Positions 19,063 through 26,590 of a stretch of 64,000 nt of DNA are shown in pieces. The stretch's first letter is position 1. Every line of letters begins with the position of its first letter. The notes beneath the pieces were generated by a model. The model saw only the letters and a program-made list of their open reading frames with translations, did no database searches and was not told where the DNA came from. Location: contig SVGM01000003.1 of the NCBI GenBank assembly GCA_015056365.1, positions 1 to 64,000 on the forward strand, in the 5' to 3' direction. This DNA is from Clostridiales bacterium (lineage in GTDB: Bacteria > Bacillota > Clostridia > Christensenellales > Aristaeellaceae). Made by a program: the position numbers and the translations under genes.

Positions 19063-19963
19063 GTCGGATCTTTTCACCCATCATGGCACGGCGGGTCGCT
19101 TCCCGCATGTCCTCATCCGTCCAGTCCTTGGGGTCTGCTTTCACAACCTTGGCCGCTGCCGTGCTGTTGCCGGCACCAGCTTCCTGCGGTCGCATGCCCC
19201 TTGCACGGATGTCCTCCACCGTGCGCTGCTGCGCAGTCTGCACAGCATAGCGGATGGCGCCGGAAAGCAGCTCGTCCTTATGCACCACTTCGTAGGCAGT
19301 CTTCACATCGATGCCGTTTTGGAGCAGCCGCACAAACCCCTCGTTCTGTGCTTCCACATCCAGCCGGAACTCTGGGTACACAGCCTTCAGCTTTTCGCCT
19401 TGTTCTACCCAGTCCTTGTAAACGTTGTCCCGTGCTTCCTGCCTCTCACGCTCAGCTAGAGCTTCTCTCAGCTGTGCATTTTCGTTGGTGATGCGCCTCT
19501 GCTCTTTCAGCTGCGGCACAGTCAGTCCCAGCCTGTCGGCCTCCTGCTCGTAGAAGCCGTCATCCTCATCGATGGCGGCTTGGAGCTGCTGTGCAAAGTC
19601 CTTGCTCCTCATGTCCACACCATATCGGGCGCTCAAAGCATCCAGCACAGGTCGCAAGGCTTCTCGCTCTTGCTCCAGCTTCTTCGTCTGCTTAAAGCGG
19701 GTGTCGATCATTTGCTGAGCCTTTTGGGTAAAGTCCTCCTTGTACTTGCCGTTGATGAGGCTATCGAAGCTCTCCGCCTCCGGCTGAGGCGCTTGTGGTG
19801 CCTCTGGCTGCGTTTCGGGCATGGCCGTGCCTTCCTGCTTGCCATAGATCACCGTGGTCTGCTCTCCCGCGGGTGCCGCCGTGCCTGCAGCATTGGCCGA
19901 TGCTGCGCCGTCACCGCCGCCCTCTGCAAACAGTTGCAGATCCATCCATCTCACTCTTTCCAT
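19058..19963 (-). CDS. Capsid scaffolding protein
   Basis: The ATG at 19963 (GGAGG five bases upstream) gives 301 aa; an ATG four codons earlier is possible. The sequence is typical of a scaffold: acidic, Glu/Gln/Ala/Arg-rich and mostly helical, with a long coiled coil (about 85-190) and a basic C-terminus (RRAMMGEKIRL) that would bind capsid protein. Near the start it carries MDLQLFAEGG, closely like the motif in the capsid and in Firmicutes L27. Position between prp and the capsid gene supports the role and suggests Prp cleavage before or during assembly. Confidence 0.85.
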   Translation of the reverse strand: MERVRWMDLQLFAEGGGDGAASANAAGTAAPAGEQTTVIYGKQEGTAMPETQPEAPQAPQPEAESFDSLINGKYKEDFTQKAQQMIDTRFKQTKKLEQEREALRPVLDALSARYGVDMRSKDFAQQLQAAIDEDDGFYEQEADRLGLTVPQLKEQRRITNENAQLREALAERERQEARDNVYKDWVEQGEKLKAVYPEFRLDVEAQNEGFVRLLQNGIDVKTAYEVVHKDELLSGAIRYAVQTAQQRTVEDIRARGMRPQEAGAGNSTAAAKVVKADPKDWTDEDMREATRRAMMGEKIRL

Positions 19964-19972
19964 GGGTACCTC

Positions 19973-20016
19973 CATCGTCTTTCCGAAGTGTCATTCATCG
20001 TCTTTCCGAAGGGTCA
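19973..20016. repeat. Tandem 21-nt direct repeat in the scaffold leader
   Basis: The 21-mer beginning catcgtctttccgaag occurs at 19973-19993 and again at 19996-20016 with one mismatch, a 23-nt period. It lies just upstream of the scaffold ribosome binding site and includes the alternative upstream ATG. It is probably a recent tandem duplication in the 5' untranslated region. Confidence 0.8.
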
Positions 20017-20046
20017 GCAATCTTTTCCGGTTTGCAAAACCAGCGT

Positions 20047-20079
20047 AACAAAACAAGCGCAGGGATTTCTCCCCACGCC
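20047..20079 (-). terminator. Weak terminator-like hairpin after prp
   Basis: On the minus strand GCGTGGGG-AGAAAT-CCCTGCGC forms an imperfect stem followed by TTGTTTTG. It resembles the better hairpins at 4360 and 24234. It lies between prp and the scaffold gene and could reduce readthrough slightly. Confidence 0.4.
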
Positions 20080-20089
20080 TGCCACTTTT

Positions 20090-20389
20090 TTATTCAGTGT
20101 ACTCCACACATTTGGGGTATTCCGCAGCCAACTGTTTCAGCCCAGCCTCCGCTACGCTCAGCATGGCTCTCGTTTGCTTGGTATCTGTAACCCTCAGCCA
20201 CATATGCCCGCTGCGCACCACGCTGTCCAGTCTGATGTTCTCCACACCTTCCAGCGCATACAGCAGGGCCTGTCCCAGCATGCTGGCAGCTGCGCACACA
20301 ATATCATCGCCCAGCTTGGCAAATCCTGCGTGCCCGTTCATGCTCAGCGTCAGCTCGCCATCCCGTTTGTCCACCACCACACAGATCAA
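20090..20389 (-). CDS. prp: Prp-family cysteine protease (phage capsid/scaffold processing)
   Basis: The 99-aa protein has the full Prp signature: GHAGFA with catalytic His20 and DIVCAAAS with Cys32, the spacing found in Staphylococcus aureus Prp. Host Prp removes the N-terminal extension of ribosomal protein L27. In phage 80alpha the same motif is found in the capsid and scaffold. Here prp lies directly between the portal gene (4-base overlap) and the scaffold gene, and both scaffold and capsid carry LQLFA motifs near their N-termini, so it most likely acts in head assembly. It could also act on host L27. No key residue is missing. Confidence 0.88.
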   Translation of the reverse strand: MICVVVDKRDGELTLSMNGHAGFAKLGDDIVCAAASMLGQALLYALEGVENIRLDSVVRSGHMWLRVTDTKQTRAMLSVAEAGLKQLAAEYPKCVEYTE

Positions 20390-22329
20390 GCCTTTCCACC
20401 TCCCTGGGGCATTGCCATCATGGGCGGCTGCGCCATCATTCCCTGCTGCTGCAACAGCATCTGCACTTGCGGTGCAAAACGTACCATACCGGCATCTGCA
20501 TCCAGCTGCGCCGCCATGGTCAGCGCCAGCTGTCCCAGCTGCTGCATTTTCTCCATCATGGTTTTCTGTTCGCTGATCTTCGCCTTCACACGATCAATGC
20601 CCTCAAATTCCATCATGTCAAGGGTCATCAATGCCTGGTCAGCCATGTCCGGCCGGAAGAAGCCCATCTGGTACAGCGCCTGCGCCCGCTCGTTCTGGAT
20701 TGCCGTATTGAAAGGATCGCTCTTCTGCGCCACCACACGAATATCGAAAACCGGCAGCCGCTGTGTCATGCCAGTCATGCCGTCACCTACAGTCTGGGGT
20801 GCAATGCTCCTGCCGCTGAATTTGGCAAACTGCATCTCTCCTCTCTTGCCCGTAATGCGGAAGGTCCTCTCCTCGGTGTAAAACTGCCGCATCAGGTCAA
20901 GGCAGAGATACCCTACCTGCGCAAAGGCACGGTATGCGCTGGCGATCATATCCCGACTCAGCTTGCTGCCTGCTTCTTTCAATGCCTGAATGGCGCTGAA
21001 AGCCGTCACGCCGCCCGTGGTTGCACCCTGAGAGAAGTCCCGGTTGCCGCTCACTTCTTTCAGCTCCTGTATCTTTTCGCCACGCATGGTCACAGCATAG
21101 GCATTCAGCTGTGTCACCGGGATCTGCACCACGCTGTCATTGGGGTTGGCGCTGCCGGTGAAATGCACAAAGTCATTCTCCGTATTCGCATATTCCTCCA
21201 CGTTCACATTGCCATCGTTTTTCAGCCAGAACCGGGGCTTAGCGCCCATGATCGTGTTTTTCAGCAGCGCACTGTCCAGCTTGTCAATGTACAGCTGTGC
21301 TCCCTTGCAAATATCAATGTACCCAAACCCGGCAGGGCTTTCCGGCACAGGAAAAAGTGCATCCAGTACATAGGGATACTTCCCGTGTTCGTAAAATCCG
21401 TTTTCGTATCCATCCTCACGTTCTGAGCAGAAAAGCACCTTACCAGCGCAAATCTTGCAGAAATGCAGCACTGTCTTTCCGTTCTGCATCCGCTTATAGT
21501 ACCAGTCCACCATCATCAGCTGATTGCTCTTGTCAATGCTCTCATCATGGACATATTCCGCTACCGTGATGATGCCACTGCCGCTGAAACTCTTGCCTTC
21601 TGTTACCTCCCTCAGCTGGGGATACTGCTGCCGTAGCTGATCGCCATCATGCAGGCTCACATAGAAGACATTTCGGCTCTTTTGAATATCTGTAATGCCA
21701 GGCTCCCAGTACAGGTTCAACAGGTCAAGGCTTCGCACACTGATGTCACCAAGCCCGTTGAGCTTGCTGGTGTCCCAGAAAACGCCTGTGCAGCCGGTAC
21801 CGCTGCGCAGCTTGTACCACCACATGTCGCTGTATACCTGTTCAAATTCGTTCTGCTCCAGCACCACAGGTAGCACATCACTCAGCGTGTTGGCGCTTTC
21901 CTTGTCGCTTTCCTCCCTGGGCAGCACCGCCAGCGATGGCATGTTATCCATGGCATCTGCATGTTTGTTGGCCAGCGCATTGAACAGCCACGCAGAAGAT
22001 GGGGCAGGGTCGCCGGGGTTGTTGCTGGCTGCCGCATTGTGTCGCTGCCGGTACCATGTTTCGTCTTCGATGATGCGTTTTTCAAGCTGCTGCTTACCCT
22101 GCTTGTACTTCTGCAACAGCTCCTCCGCTTTGCGCACCAGCGTTTCGTCCGTCAGTTCCACTGGTAGTCCTTCCTCCGTGCCCTCGATGGGGTGCAGCTG
22201 CCCGCCATCCTCCGGTCCCTCCAAGCCTCCCCTGTGTAAGGGGAGGTGGCCTGCGAGGCCGTAGGGGTTGCCCCGCACCAGCTCCCGCATGTTCTCTGCA
22301 TCCGCAGGCCGTTTCCTCTTCTCATCCAT
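20386..22329 (-). CDS. Portal protein
   Basis: The 647-aa product fits the portal of short-tailed or N4-gp56-type Clostridia phages in length, order (directly after terL, before prp, scaffold and capsid) and composition: a helical N-terminus (LLQKYKQGKQQLEKRIIEDE, about 70-90), a central clip/wing region with WYKLRSGTGCTGVFWD and YWEPGITDIQKSRN, a long helix around 480-520, and a Gln/Met-rich C-terminal crown region ending in a repeated Met/Gln/Pro stretch. Residues about 20-38 (GNPYGLAGHLPLHRGG) are encoded by a dispersed double-hairpin repeat, so the true N-terminus has been extended by an inserted element. The start is therefore less certain than the rest. Confidence 0.85.
   Translation of the reverse strand: MDEKRKRPADAENMRELVRGNPYGLAGHLPLHRGGLEGPEDGGQLHPIEGTEEGLPVELTDETLVRKAEELLQKYKQGKQQLEKRIIEDETWYRQRHNAAASNNPGDPAPSSAWLFNALANKHADAMDNMPSLAVLPREESDKESANTLSDVLPVVLEQNEFEQVYSDMWWYKLRSGTGCTGVFWDTSKLNGLGDISVRSLDLLNLYWEPGITDIQKSRNVFYVSLHDGDQLRQQYPQLREVTEGKSFSGSGIITVAEYVHDESIDKSNQLMMVDWYYKRMQNGKTVLHFCKICAGKVLFCSEREDGYENGFYEHGKYPYVLDALFPVPESPAGFGYIDICKGAQLYIDKLDSALLKNTIMGAKPRFWLKNDGNVNVEEYANTENDFVHFTGSANPNDSVVQIPVTQLNAYAVTMRGEKIQELKEVSGNRDFSQGATTGGVTAFSAIQALKEAGSKLSRDMIASAYRAFAQVGYLCLDLMRQFYTEERTFRITGKRGEMQFAKFSGRSIAPQTVGDGMTGMTQRLPVFDIRVVAQKSDPFNTAIQNERAQALYQMGFFRPDMADQALMTLDMMEFEGIDRVKAKISEQKTMMEKMQQLGQLALTMAAQLDADAGMVRFAPQVQMLLQQQGMMAQPPMMAMPQGGGKA
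22223..22274. repeat. Double-hairpin mini-repeat, copy A (inside the portal gene)
   Basis: The sequence contains CCTCCCC-TGTGTAA-GGGGAGG followed by a GGCC-centred hairpin and ends in GGGGTTGCCCC. It matches copies B (29119) and C (34378) in layout and much of the sequence. It lies fully inside the 5' end of the portal reading frame and is translated without a stop. Such elements are miniature dispersed repeats resembling MITE or REP elements of gut Clostridia. Confidence 0.8.
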
Positions 22330-22344
22330 CTGTTGTCATCCTCC

Positions 22345-23742
22345 TCACACAATCTGTATTCCATTCCCGTTCCTGCGTCCCCGCATGGCGTTCCAATCAA
22401 CTCCCAGCGGGTCGTAGGGCATGGGCTTCTTTTCCTTCTGCTGGGGCGGCGCCATGGGATTGAGCATGCACATATACCGCCATTCATCCGCCACGTGATC
22501 CTCACCCTTTGTGTCCAGATCCTCCGGCATGTGATCGTCGTAGATCAATAGGGGAATGGTGCGGATAAACGCCTTGCAGCAGTCAAACACATACATCATC
22601 GGCAGTCCGTTTTCGTCAAACCGTAGCCGATAGTGGCATTGCATCCAGCCGGGAATACGCTTGTTATCGCCCGGCGAGAAGAACACCCCATGCCGGGCTG
22701 CTGTCTGTGCAATGCTCACACCGCCATCTGCCGCCCAGATCGCCGGGTCTGCCACACCTTCCACCTTGTGGCCGCTCAGCCATGGGTGCTCCCGCTCAAT
22801 TTGCGCAATCCGGGCAAACTGCTCGTCCGCCGTCCACTTCACGCCCTCGTTGGGCGTGTCTGTACATCCGTACAGCTCCAATATCCGGTACATGCGCCCA
22901 TCGTGATCCACACACCACCATGCACAGCTGAAGGGTCTGGAATAGCCAAAGTCATAACTTCGGTATCTCTTCCAGCTCTTGGGCGGGTCGAATGCCTCAA
23001 TCACGTGGGTGTTCGTGCGTAGCGGGTTGGGGTTGTCCACAAATTCTTCAAAAAATTGCCCCTCAAACAGGTTCCATTCTCCGTGCAGCCATGCCCTGCG
23101 CAGCTTACTGGGCAGCGCTTCCAACTGTGCTTTGTACTCTGGCTGCGCTTTCATCAGCGCCCGGTTATCATCCACCAGCGACTGGATGAACGCATAATCC
23201 TCCGGTTTTTCTTCGTCCTTGAATTTCTTATCAATGAACAGCCGCTTCACCCATGCGTGTCCGGGCCCACCGGGATTGCAGGTCAACCGTAGATGCAACG
23301 GGTATCCCTTGGTGGACCTGAGACAGGCCGACAGCTTCTGGAATACGCCTTCCGTGTGCTGTGTGGCTTCGTCCAGGTCGATCTCCTCAAACTCGATACC
23401 TTGGGCGTGATCCAAGTCTTCCTCCCTTGCGCAGTACATCAGGCTGATGGTAGAGCCATTGGCAAATGTGAAAATCTTCTCGCTTTTGTTGTAGGTCGCA
23501 ATTTTCGGAGGAAGCATCTCCTTCAGTGGCCGCACATGGTTGGCAAGAAGCTCCGGGTAGGTCTTACGGATGATGCACACCCGGATTCCCGGATACCTCA
23601 GTGCGGTAATCACTGCATTCACACGCACCGCCCAACTCTTGCCGCCTCCACGGGCTCCACCGAAGCAGATGTACTTGGCTTTGTTCTCCATAAAGGTTTG
23701 CTGCTTGGGGCTGGGCTCTGGAATATGCAGCTCAATCGCCAT
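22345..23742 (-). CDS. terL: Terminase large subunit
   Basis: The ATG at 23742 with GGAGG eight bases upstream gives 465 aa; longer frames overlap terS. It packages DNA into the procapsid. The ATPase half shows Walker A GGARGGGKS (28-36) and Walker B-like EIDLDEATQ. The nuclease half begins YDFGYSRPFSCAWW (about 265), with GVADPAIW further on (about 345), the acidic residues expected of the RNase H-like nuclease. The start overlaps the terS stop by 11 bases, showing coupling. The portal gene follows within 16 bases. Confidence 0.95.
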   Translation of the reverse strand: MAIELHIPEPSPKQQTFMENKAKYICFGGARGGGKSWAVRVNAVITALRYPGIRVCIIRKTYPELLANHVRPLKEMLPPKIATYNKSEKIFTFANGSTISLMYCAREEDLDHAQGIEFEEIDLDEATQHTEGVFQKLSACLRSTKGYPLHLRLTCNPGGPGHAWVKRLFIDKKFKDEEKPEDYAFIQSLVDDNRALMKAQPEYKAQLEALPSKLRRAWLHGEWNLFEGQFFEEFVDNPNPLRTNTHVIEAFDPPKSWKRYRSYDFGYSRPFSCAWWCVDHDGRMYRILELYGCTDTPNEGVKWTADEQFARIAQIEREHPWLSGHKVEGVADPAIWAADGGVSIAQTAARHGVFFSPGDNKRIPGWMQCHYRLRFDENGLPMMYVFDCCKAFIRTIPLLIYDDHMPEDLDTKGEDHVADEWRYMCMLNPMAPPQQKEKKPMPYDPLGVDWNAMRGRRNGNGIQIV

Positions 23743-24205
23743 TTGCGTCGCCTCCATCAAATGGGTCAAACACAACCCTGATGGTGTTATCTTCGTTGCC
23801 AGCAGCCTCCGCAGGCTTGTCACGCCATTTGTCCGGACGGCGATTCTTCAGCCAGTAGATTTGCGCAGTGGTGTCTGGCGGCACGTGTTTCGTTACCTTT
23901 TTCGTTATTACCAGCGCACTTTCACCTGTTTCAGCGTCCTTGCGCAGCTCTTCCGTAATCTCTTCATAGCTGTATCCCAGTGCACGCCGCAAAAGCGCAT
24001 TCTCCACTTTGGCATCCACCGGGGCCTTCCCTTTTTTTAGGGCCTGTAAAATCTGCCCGTGCGCCAGCTTCCACTTGCCCAGCGTCCGCACGCTGATGCC
24101 CATCTTCATGGCAATCTGCTCTTCCGTCAGGCCCTCTCTTGCCCAGGCTTCGATCATCATCAGGCCGTCCTCTGTCAGCCACTCACCGTATCTGGCATTG
24201 GCCAC
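23732..24205 (-). CDS. terS: Terminase small subunit
   Basis: The GTG at 24205, six bases after AGGAGGT, gives 157 aa starting VANARYGEWLTEDGLMMIEA. The helix-turn-helix (EGLTEEQIAMKMGISVRTLGKW) is the DNA-recognition part, followed by a helical middle and a C-terminal TTAQIYWLKNRRPDKWRDK motif characteristic of terminase small subunits. It is the first gene of the virion-assembly operon. A strong terminator lies only about 30 bases upstream, leaving almost no room for a promoter. Confidence 0.9.
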   Translation of the reverse strand: MANARYGEWLTEDGLMMIEAWAREGLTEEQIAMKMGISVRTLGKWKLAHGQILQALKKGKAPVDAKVENALLRRALGYSYEEITEELRKDAETGESALVITKKVTKHVPPDTTAQIYWLKNRRPDKWRDKPAEAAGNEDNTIRVVFDPFDGGDANGD

Positions 24206-24233
24206 GTCCTCACCTCCTATGCTGTGAGGGTAC

Positions 24234-24265
24234 AAAAAAGGCGAAGGGTTTTTCTCCCTTCGCCT
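24234..24265 (-). terminator. Strong terminator between early genes and terS
   Basis: On the minus strand a perfect 10-bp stem (AGGCGAAGGG with CCCTTCGCCT, 7-nt loop) is followed by six T. It ends the early transcript just before terS, so late transcription must bypass it or begin inside the 28-base remainder, where no promoter is visible. Confidence 0.88.
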
Positions 24266-24326
24266 GTTGCATCACTTCACCCGCTTGTCTGCGCTTTCAG
24301 CGGAAGAAGTTGTGTTGCTCTTCCAT

Positions 24327-24590
24327 TTATTCCTCTCCCCGTATAGCTCTCGCCATGGGGCAATTCTCATACTTGTATGTATTGCACCACCGGCTTGTCC
24401 ATGCGTGCATGTCGGCCTTTCCGGTGAAAATCACGCCGCTTTCTACTCCCGGCGCAACCCCTTCGCACACGATCTGGCATATGGCGTTCTTCCCGCCGTG
24501 GAATCTCACAAAGTACGGGCATACCACCAATGCGCTATCCGCATCATTCGGCACCCTCTCATCATCTCCTTGGCGGCAATAATTCTTCAC
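24327..24590 (-). CDS. Small Cys-containing phage protein, unknown
   Basis: The 87-aa ORF starts at a GTG and overlaps the stop of the upstream 53-aa ORF by 29 bases. Cysteines at 5, 24, 38, 42, 69 and 78 are spread along the chain, which might bind zinc, but no standard finger is formed. It is the last gene before the terminator at 24234. No family recognised. Confidence 0.5.
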   Translation of the reverse strand: MKNYCRQGDDERVPNDADSALVVCPYFVRFHGGKNAICQIVCEGVAPGVESGVIFTGKADMHAWTSRWCNTYKYENCPMARAIRGEE

Positions 24591-24723
24591 GGTGTACCGC
24601 CATGCGCCGCAGCGGATTGTGCTCCCGCTCCACTTCTACCATCCCTCCTGCGTGCTTACGGATCACCACCCATACGCCTGGCTTCCCGTCAATACTCACT
24701 CTGCGTCCGCAGAAAATCAGCAC
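24562..24723 (-). CDS. Small phage protein (53 aa), unknown
   Basis: A GTG at 24723 follows an AGGAGGAGG site nine bases upstream and opens a 53-codon frame beginning MLIFCGRRVSIDGKPGVWVV and ending in ELLPPRR. It has beta-type composition with a basic C-terminus. It is too short for a six-frame list with a 60-aa limit, but the ribosome binding site is strong and it fits the tightly packed operon. Confidence 0.55.
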   Translation of the reverse strand: MLIFCGRRVSIDGKPGVWVVIRKHAGGMVEVEREHNPLRRMAVHREELLPPRR

Positions 24724-24745
24724 TTGTATCCCTCCTCCTTATGGG

Positions 24746-24871
24746 TCATCCCATCAGTATATACAGCAGCTGCACCGGCACACTGAAGATCATCATTACC
24801 ACTGTGGTTGCCAGCAGTGCTCCCAATGCTATACAAGCCATTGTCAGCACAACTCTCAATACATGCCACAC
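24746..24871 (-). CDS. Small single-pass membrane protein (41 aa)
   Basis: The GTG at 24871 opens a 41-codon frame that is nearly all hydrophobic (VVLTMACIALGALLATTVVMM and on), one or two closely spaced membrane segments. It begins just after the DUF4406 gene stop and ends 22 bases before the next GTG start. A GGAG sequence ten bases upstream is modest. Function unknown. Confidence 0.5.
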   Translation of the reverse strand: MWHVLRVVLTMACIALGALLATTVVMMIFSVPVQLLYILMG

Positions 24872-24876
24872 AGCCC

Positions 24877-25452
24877 CTAAGCTCCTTCCCACTCCCAATG
24901 GCTTGCCCCTTCGCACCCCTTGCAGGGGCAGGGGTCTTTGCAGTTTTGGCGTTCGCAGTCTGCCTCCATGCAGGCCGGGCTGTCCTCAATCGCAACGGGA
25001 AGGTGTTTGCATCCAACACAGGTTCCGTCTGCGGCTGCTGTCTCCCGCATACTCTGGATTGCTCGTTTCAGCTGCTGTCTCGCCTCCGCCAGCTCCTCTT
25101 TCAAACTCAGAACCTCCGCAGACTGTTCACCAGTCCACAGCACTCCCTTTGCCTGCACTTTTCGTACCACCTCTTCCAGCGTATACACCGGCATCTCCTG
25201 ATACTCCGCAAACGCTCTCTCCAGCCGTGCGCCGGGGCTGCTCTCCCAGCCCTCCAGCAGTACCAACGCCTGCGCTTGCTGGATCATGCTCAGGCAGATG
25301 GGCATGTATGCCGCCTTGGGCAACCCATCACCAATCCGTGCCGGGTTCAGTACCTGATGTCCCAACCCTACCAGCTGGTTCTCTGCCCGGTCGAAGGCCA
25401 CCCGGCCCTTATCAGGCAACCCGGCCATTTTTCCGGCAATGTATACATTCAT
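24877..25452 (-). CDS. DUF4406 protein with Cys-rich C-terminus
   Basis: The 191-aa protein starts MNVYIAGKMAGLPDKGRVAF and continues with LNPARIGDGLP, MIQQAQALVLLEGWESSPGA and AFAEYQEMPVY. This is the DUF4406 pattern, a Rossmann-like fold related to nucleoside 2-deoxyribosyltransferases and common in phages; activity is unproven. Residues about 115-140 form a coiled coil. The C-terminus (about 145-191) holds eight cysteines in CxxC-like groups, suggesting metal binding, an extension I do not know from the family. It overlaps no neighbour but is three bases from the DUF551 gene. Confidence 0.75.
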   Translation of the reverse strand: MNVYIAGKMAGLPDKGRVAFDRAENQLVGLGHQVLNPARIGDGLPKAAYMPICLSMIQQAQALVLLEGWESSPGARLERAFAEYQEMPVYTLEEVVRKVQAKGVLWTGEQSAEVLSLKEELAEARQQLKRAIQSMRETAAADGTCVGCKHLPVAIEDSPACMEADCERQNCKDPCPCKGCEGASHWEWEGA

Positions 25453-25455
25453 AGT

Positions 25456-25776
25456 TCAATCCTCCTTCGGCGGTTCGGGCAGGGGCTTCCAATGAGTAGG
25501 CCGCGCCACCGGCATGTCGGCGTAGTCGTACCAGCCCATGCATTTGTAATCGAGATACCCTGCGATGACGGATTTGTTATTTGCATATCCAAACAACACC
25601 ACCATACCGTCCTCTGGCAACGTGTCATCCACGCTGATCCATTGCTGCACCGTCACGCCGTTGGCGATCAGGTGGTCGACGATGGTTTCAGAAGCTGCAA
25701 ACGACTTCTGCCATCCATCAGAATAGATTTCGATGCCCTCATTGATCAGCTTCACCAACTTTTCCCGGTCAGTCAT
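25456..25776 (-). CDS. DUF551-domain phage protein
   Basis: The 106-aa protein carries the DUF551 signature in its second half: QWISVDDTLPEDGMVVLFGY, a GWYDYADMP segment and the ending THWKPLPEPP. This small domain is common in phage early regions, and its function is unknown. The N-terminal 40 residues (EKLVKLINEGIEIYSDGWQK) are helical. Its start overlaps the stop of the next upstream gene by four bases. Confidence 0.8.
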   Translation of the reverse strand: MTDREKLVKLINEGIEIYSDGWQKSFAASETIVDHLIANGVTVQQWISVDDTLPEDGMVVLFGYANNKSVIAGYLDYKCMGWYDYADMPVARPTHWKPLPEPPKED

Positions 25777-25976
25777 TGGTATGCACCTTCCTTCCCAAAA
25801 CTTGGTTTAAGTTTACGAATGCACCGCAGAGTGCATTGGTGGACTTCTCCATTACAGTAAAATTGGGTCTTTTTCGCCTTTTCAACGGCTTCCTCTTTAC
25901 TGGTGGCGGTTACCTGAAACCTTTCTTCTCCACCGAAATACCGCTGGATGCTCATCAGGTATTCATGTTCAGCCAT
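25773..25976 (-). CDS. Small phage protein (67 aa), unknown
   Basis: This 67-aa ORF overlaps both neighbours by a few bases (ATGA-type coupling with the DUF551 gene). It begins MAEHEYLMSIQRYFGGEERF and shows TSKEEAVEKAK followed by a Cys-x5-Cys-x3-Cys segment. The EEAVEKAK pattern resembles small phage proteins with an alpha/beta fold, but none can be named. Confidence 0.55.
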   Translation of the reverse strand: MAEHEYLMSIQRYFGGEERFQVTATSKEEAVEKAKKTQFYCNGEVHQCTLRCIRKLKPSFGKEGAYQ

Positions 25977-26394
25977 CCTGCTCCCCCTTCAGATCAGCCA
26001 GCGCATACACCAACCCTTCGCCGAAAATGTCTCCATCTTCGAAGATACAGAATTTTTCATGGGGGAAATCTGCATCGAACTCCCAACCATTTCCACTAAA
26101 TTTCGAGTAAATGTGTTTCAGCCTTTTGGATGTCTCTTTTAGCAAAACGCAATGGTTGTCTTCACAATCGTCTGCGCAGGGAACGAAGAATGGCTCTCCG
26201 TTCAGAAGTGGGATGTCCCTTTCGTTCCATACTCCGATTTCCGATTCAACAGCACCTACAAATTCAACGCAATCATCTGAGTAGCCATATACAACAACAA
26301 TCCCTGCTTCTGCAAATTGCTTTGTTTCTTCACGGGTTACTTCGCTGCCGTATGCCCTTTGGGTAAGCATGGCTGCAACTTCTTTAGTGGTCAC
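25969..26394 (-). CDS. Conserved phage protein, unknown function (141 aa)
   Basis: The GTG at 26394, nine bases after GGAGG, is preferred over the longer frame that covers the neighbouring gene. The product begins VTTKEVAAMLTQRAYGSEVT and contains VVVYGYSDDCVEFVGAVESE, PFFVPCADDCEDN and FPHEKFCIFEDGDIFGEGLV. Related sequences are widespread in Clostridia phages without known function. Acidic, mixed alpha/beta. Confidence 0.6.
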   Translation of the reverse strand: MTTKEVAAMLTQRAYGSEVTREETKQFAEAGIVVVYGYSDDCVEFVGAVESEIGVWNERDIPLLNGEPFFVPCADDCEDNHCVLLKETSKRLKHIYSKFSGNGWEFDADFPHEKFCIFEDGDIFGEGLVYALADLKGEQDG

Positions 26395-26590
26395 ACTCCC
26401 GCACCTCCTTTTCAGGCCCCTCCCTCTCAAACTTTGGCGGCACCACCACACACATGGTATTGCTGGCCTCTATGCCATACATGGCCTGGCACCAGAAGAA
26501 ACGTGCGCATTGCCCACAGGCCTCTCCCTCCGCCAGCTGCCGGCACTGGCTCCTGCACCTCTTTCTCCATTCGCACTCTTTGCAGTTCAC
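26384..26590 (-). CDS. Small Cys-rich, probably zinc-binding phage protein
   Basis: This 68-aa ORF begins at a GTG that overlaps the previous stop as GTGA, with GGAGG nine bases upstream. Seven cysteines lie in the first 34 residues (CKEC, C-x3-C, CGQC, C), a spacing suggestive of zinc binding, and one more follows at about 47 and one near the end. Function unknown. Confidence 0.55.
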   Translation of the reverse strand: MNCKECEWRKRCRSQCRQLAEGEACGQCARFFWCQAMYGIEASNTMCVVVPPKFEREGPEKEVRECDH

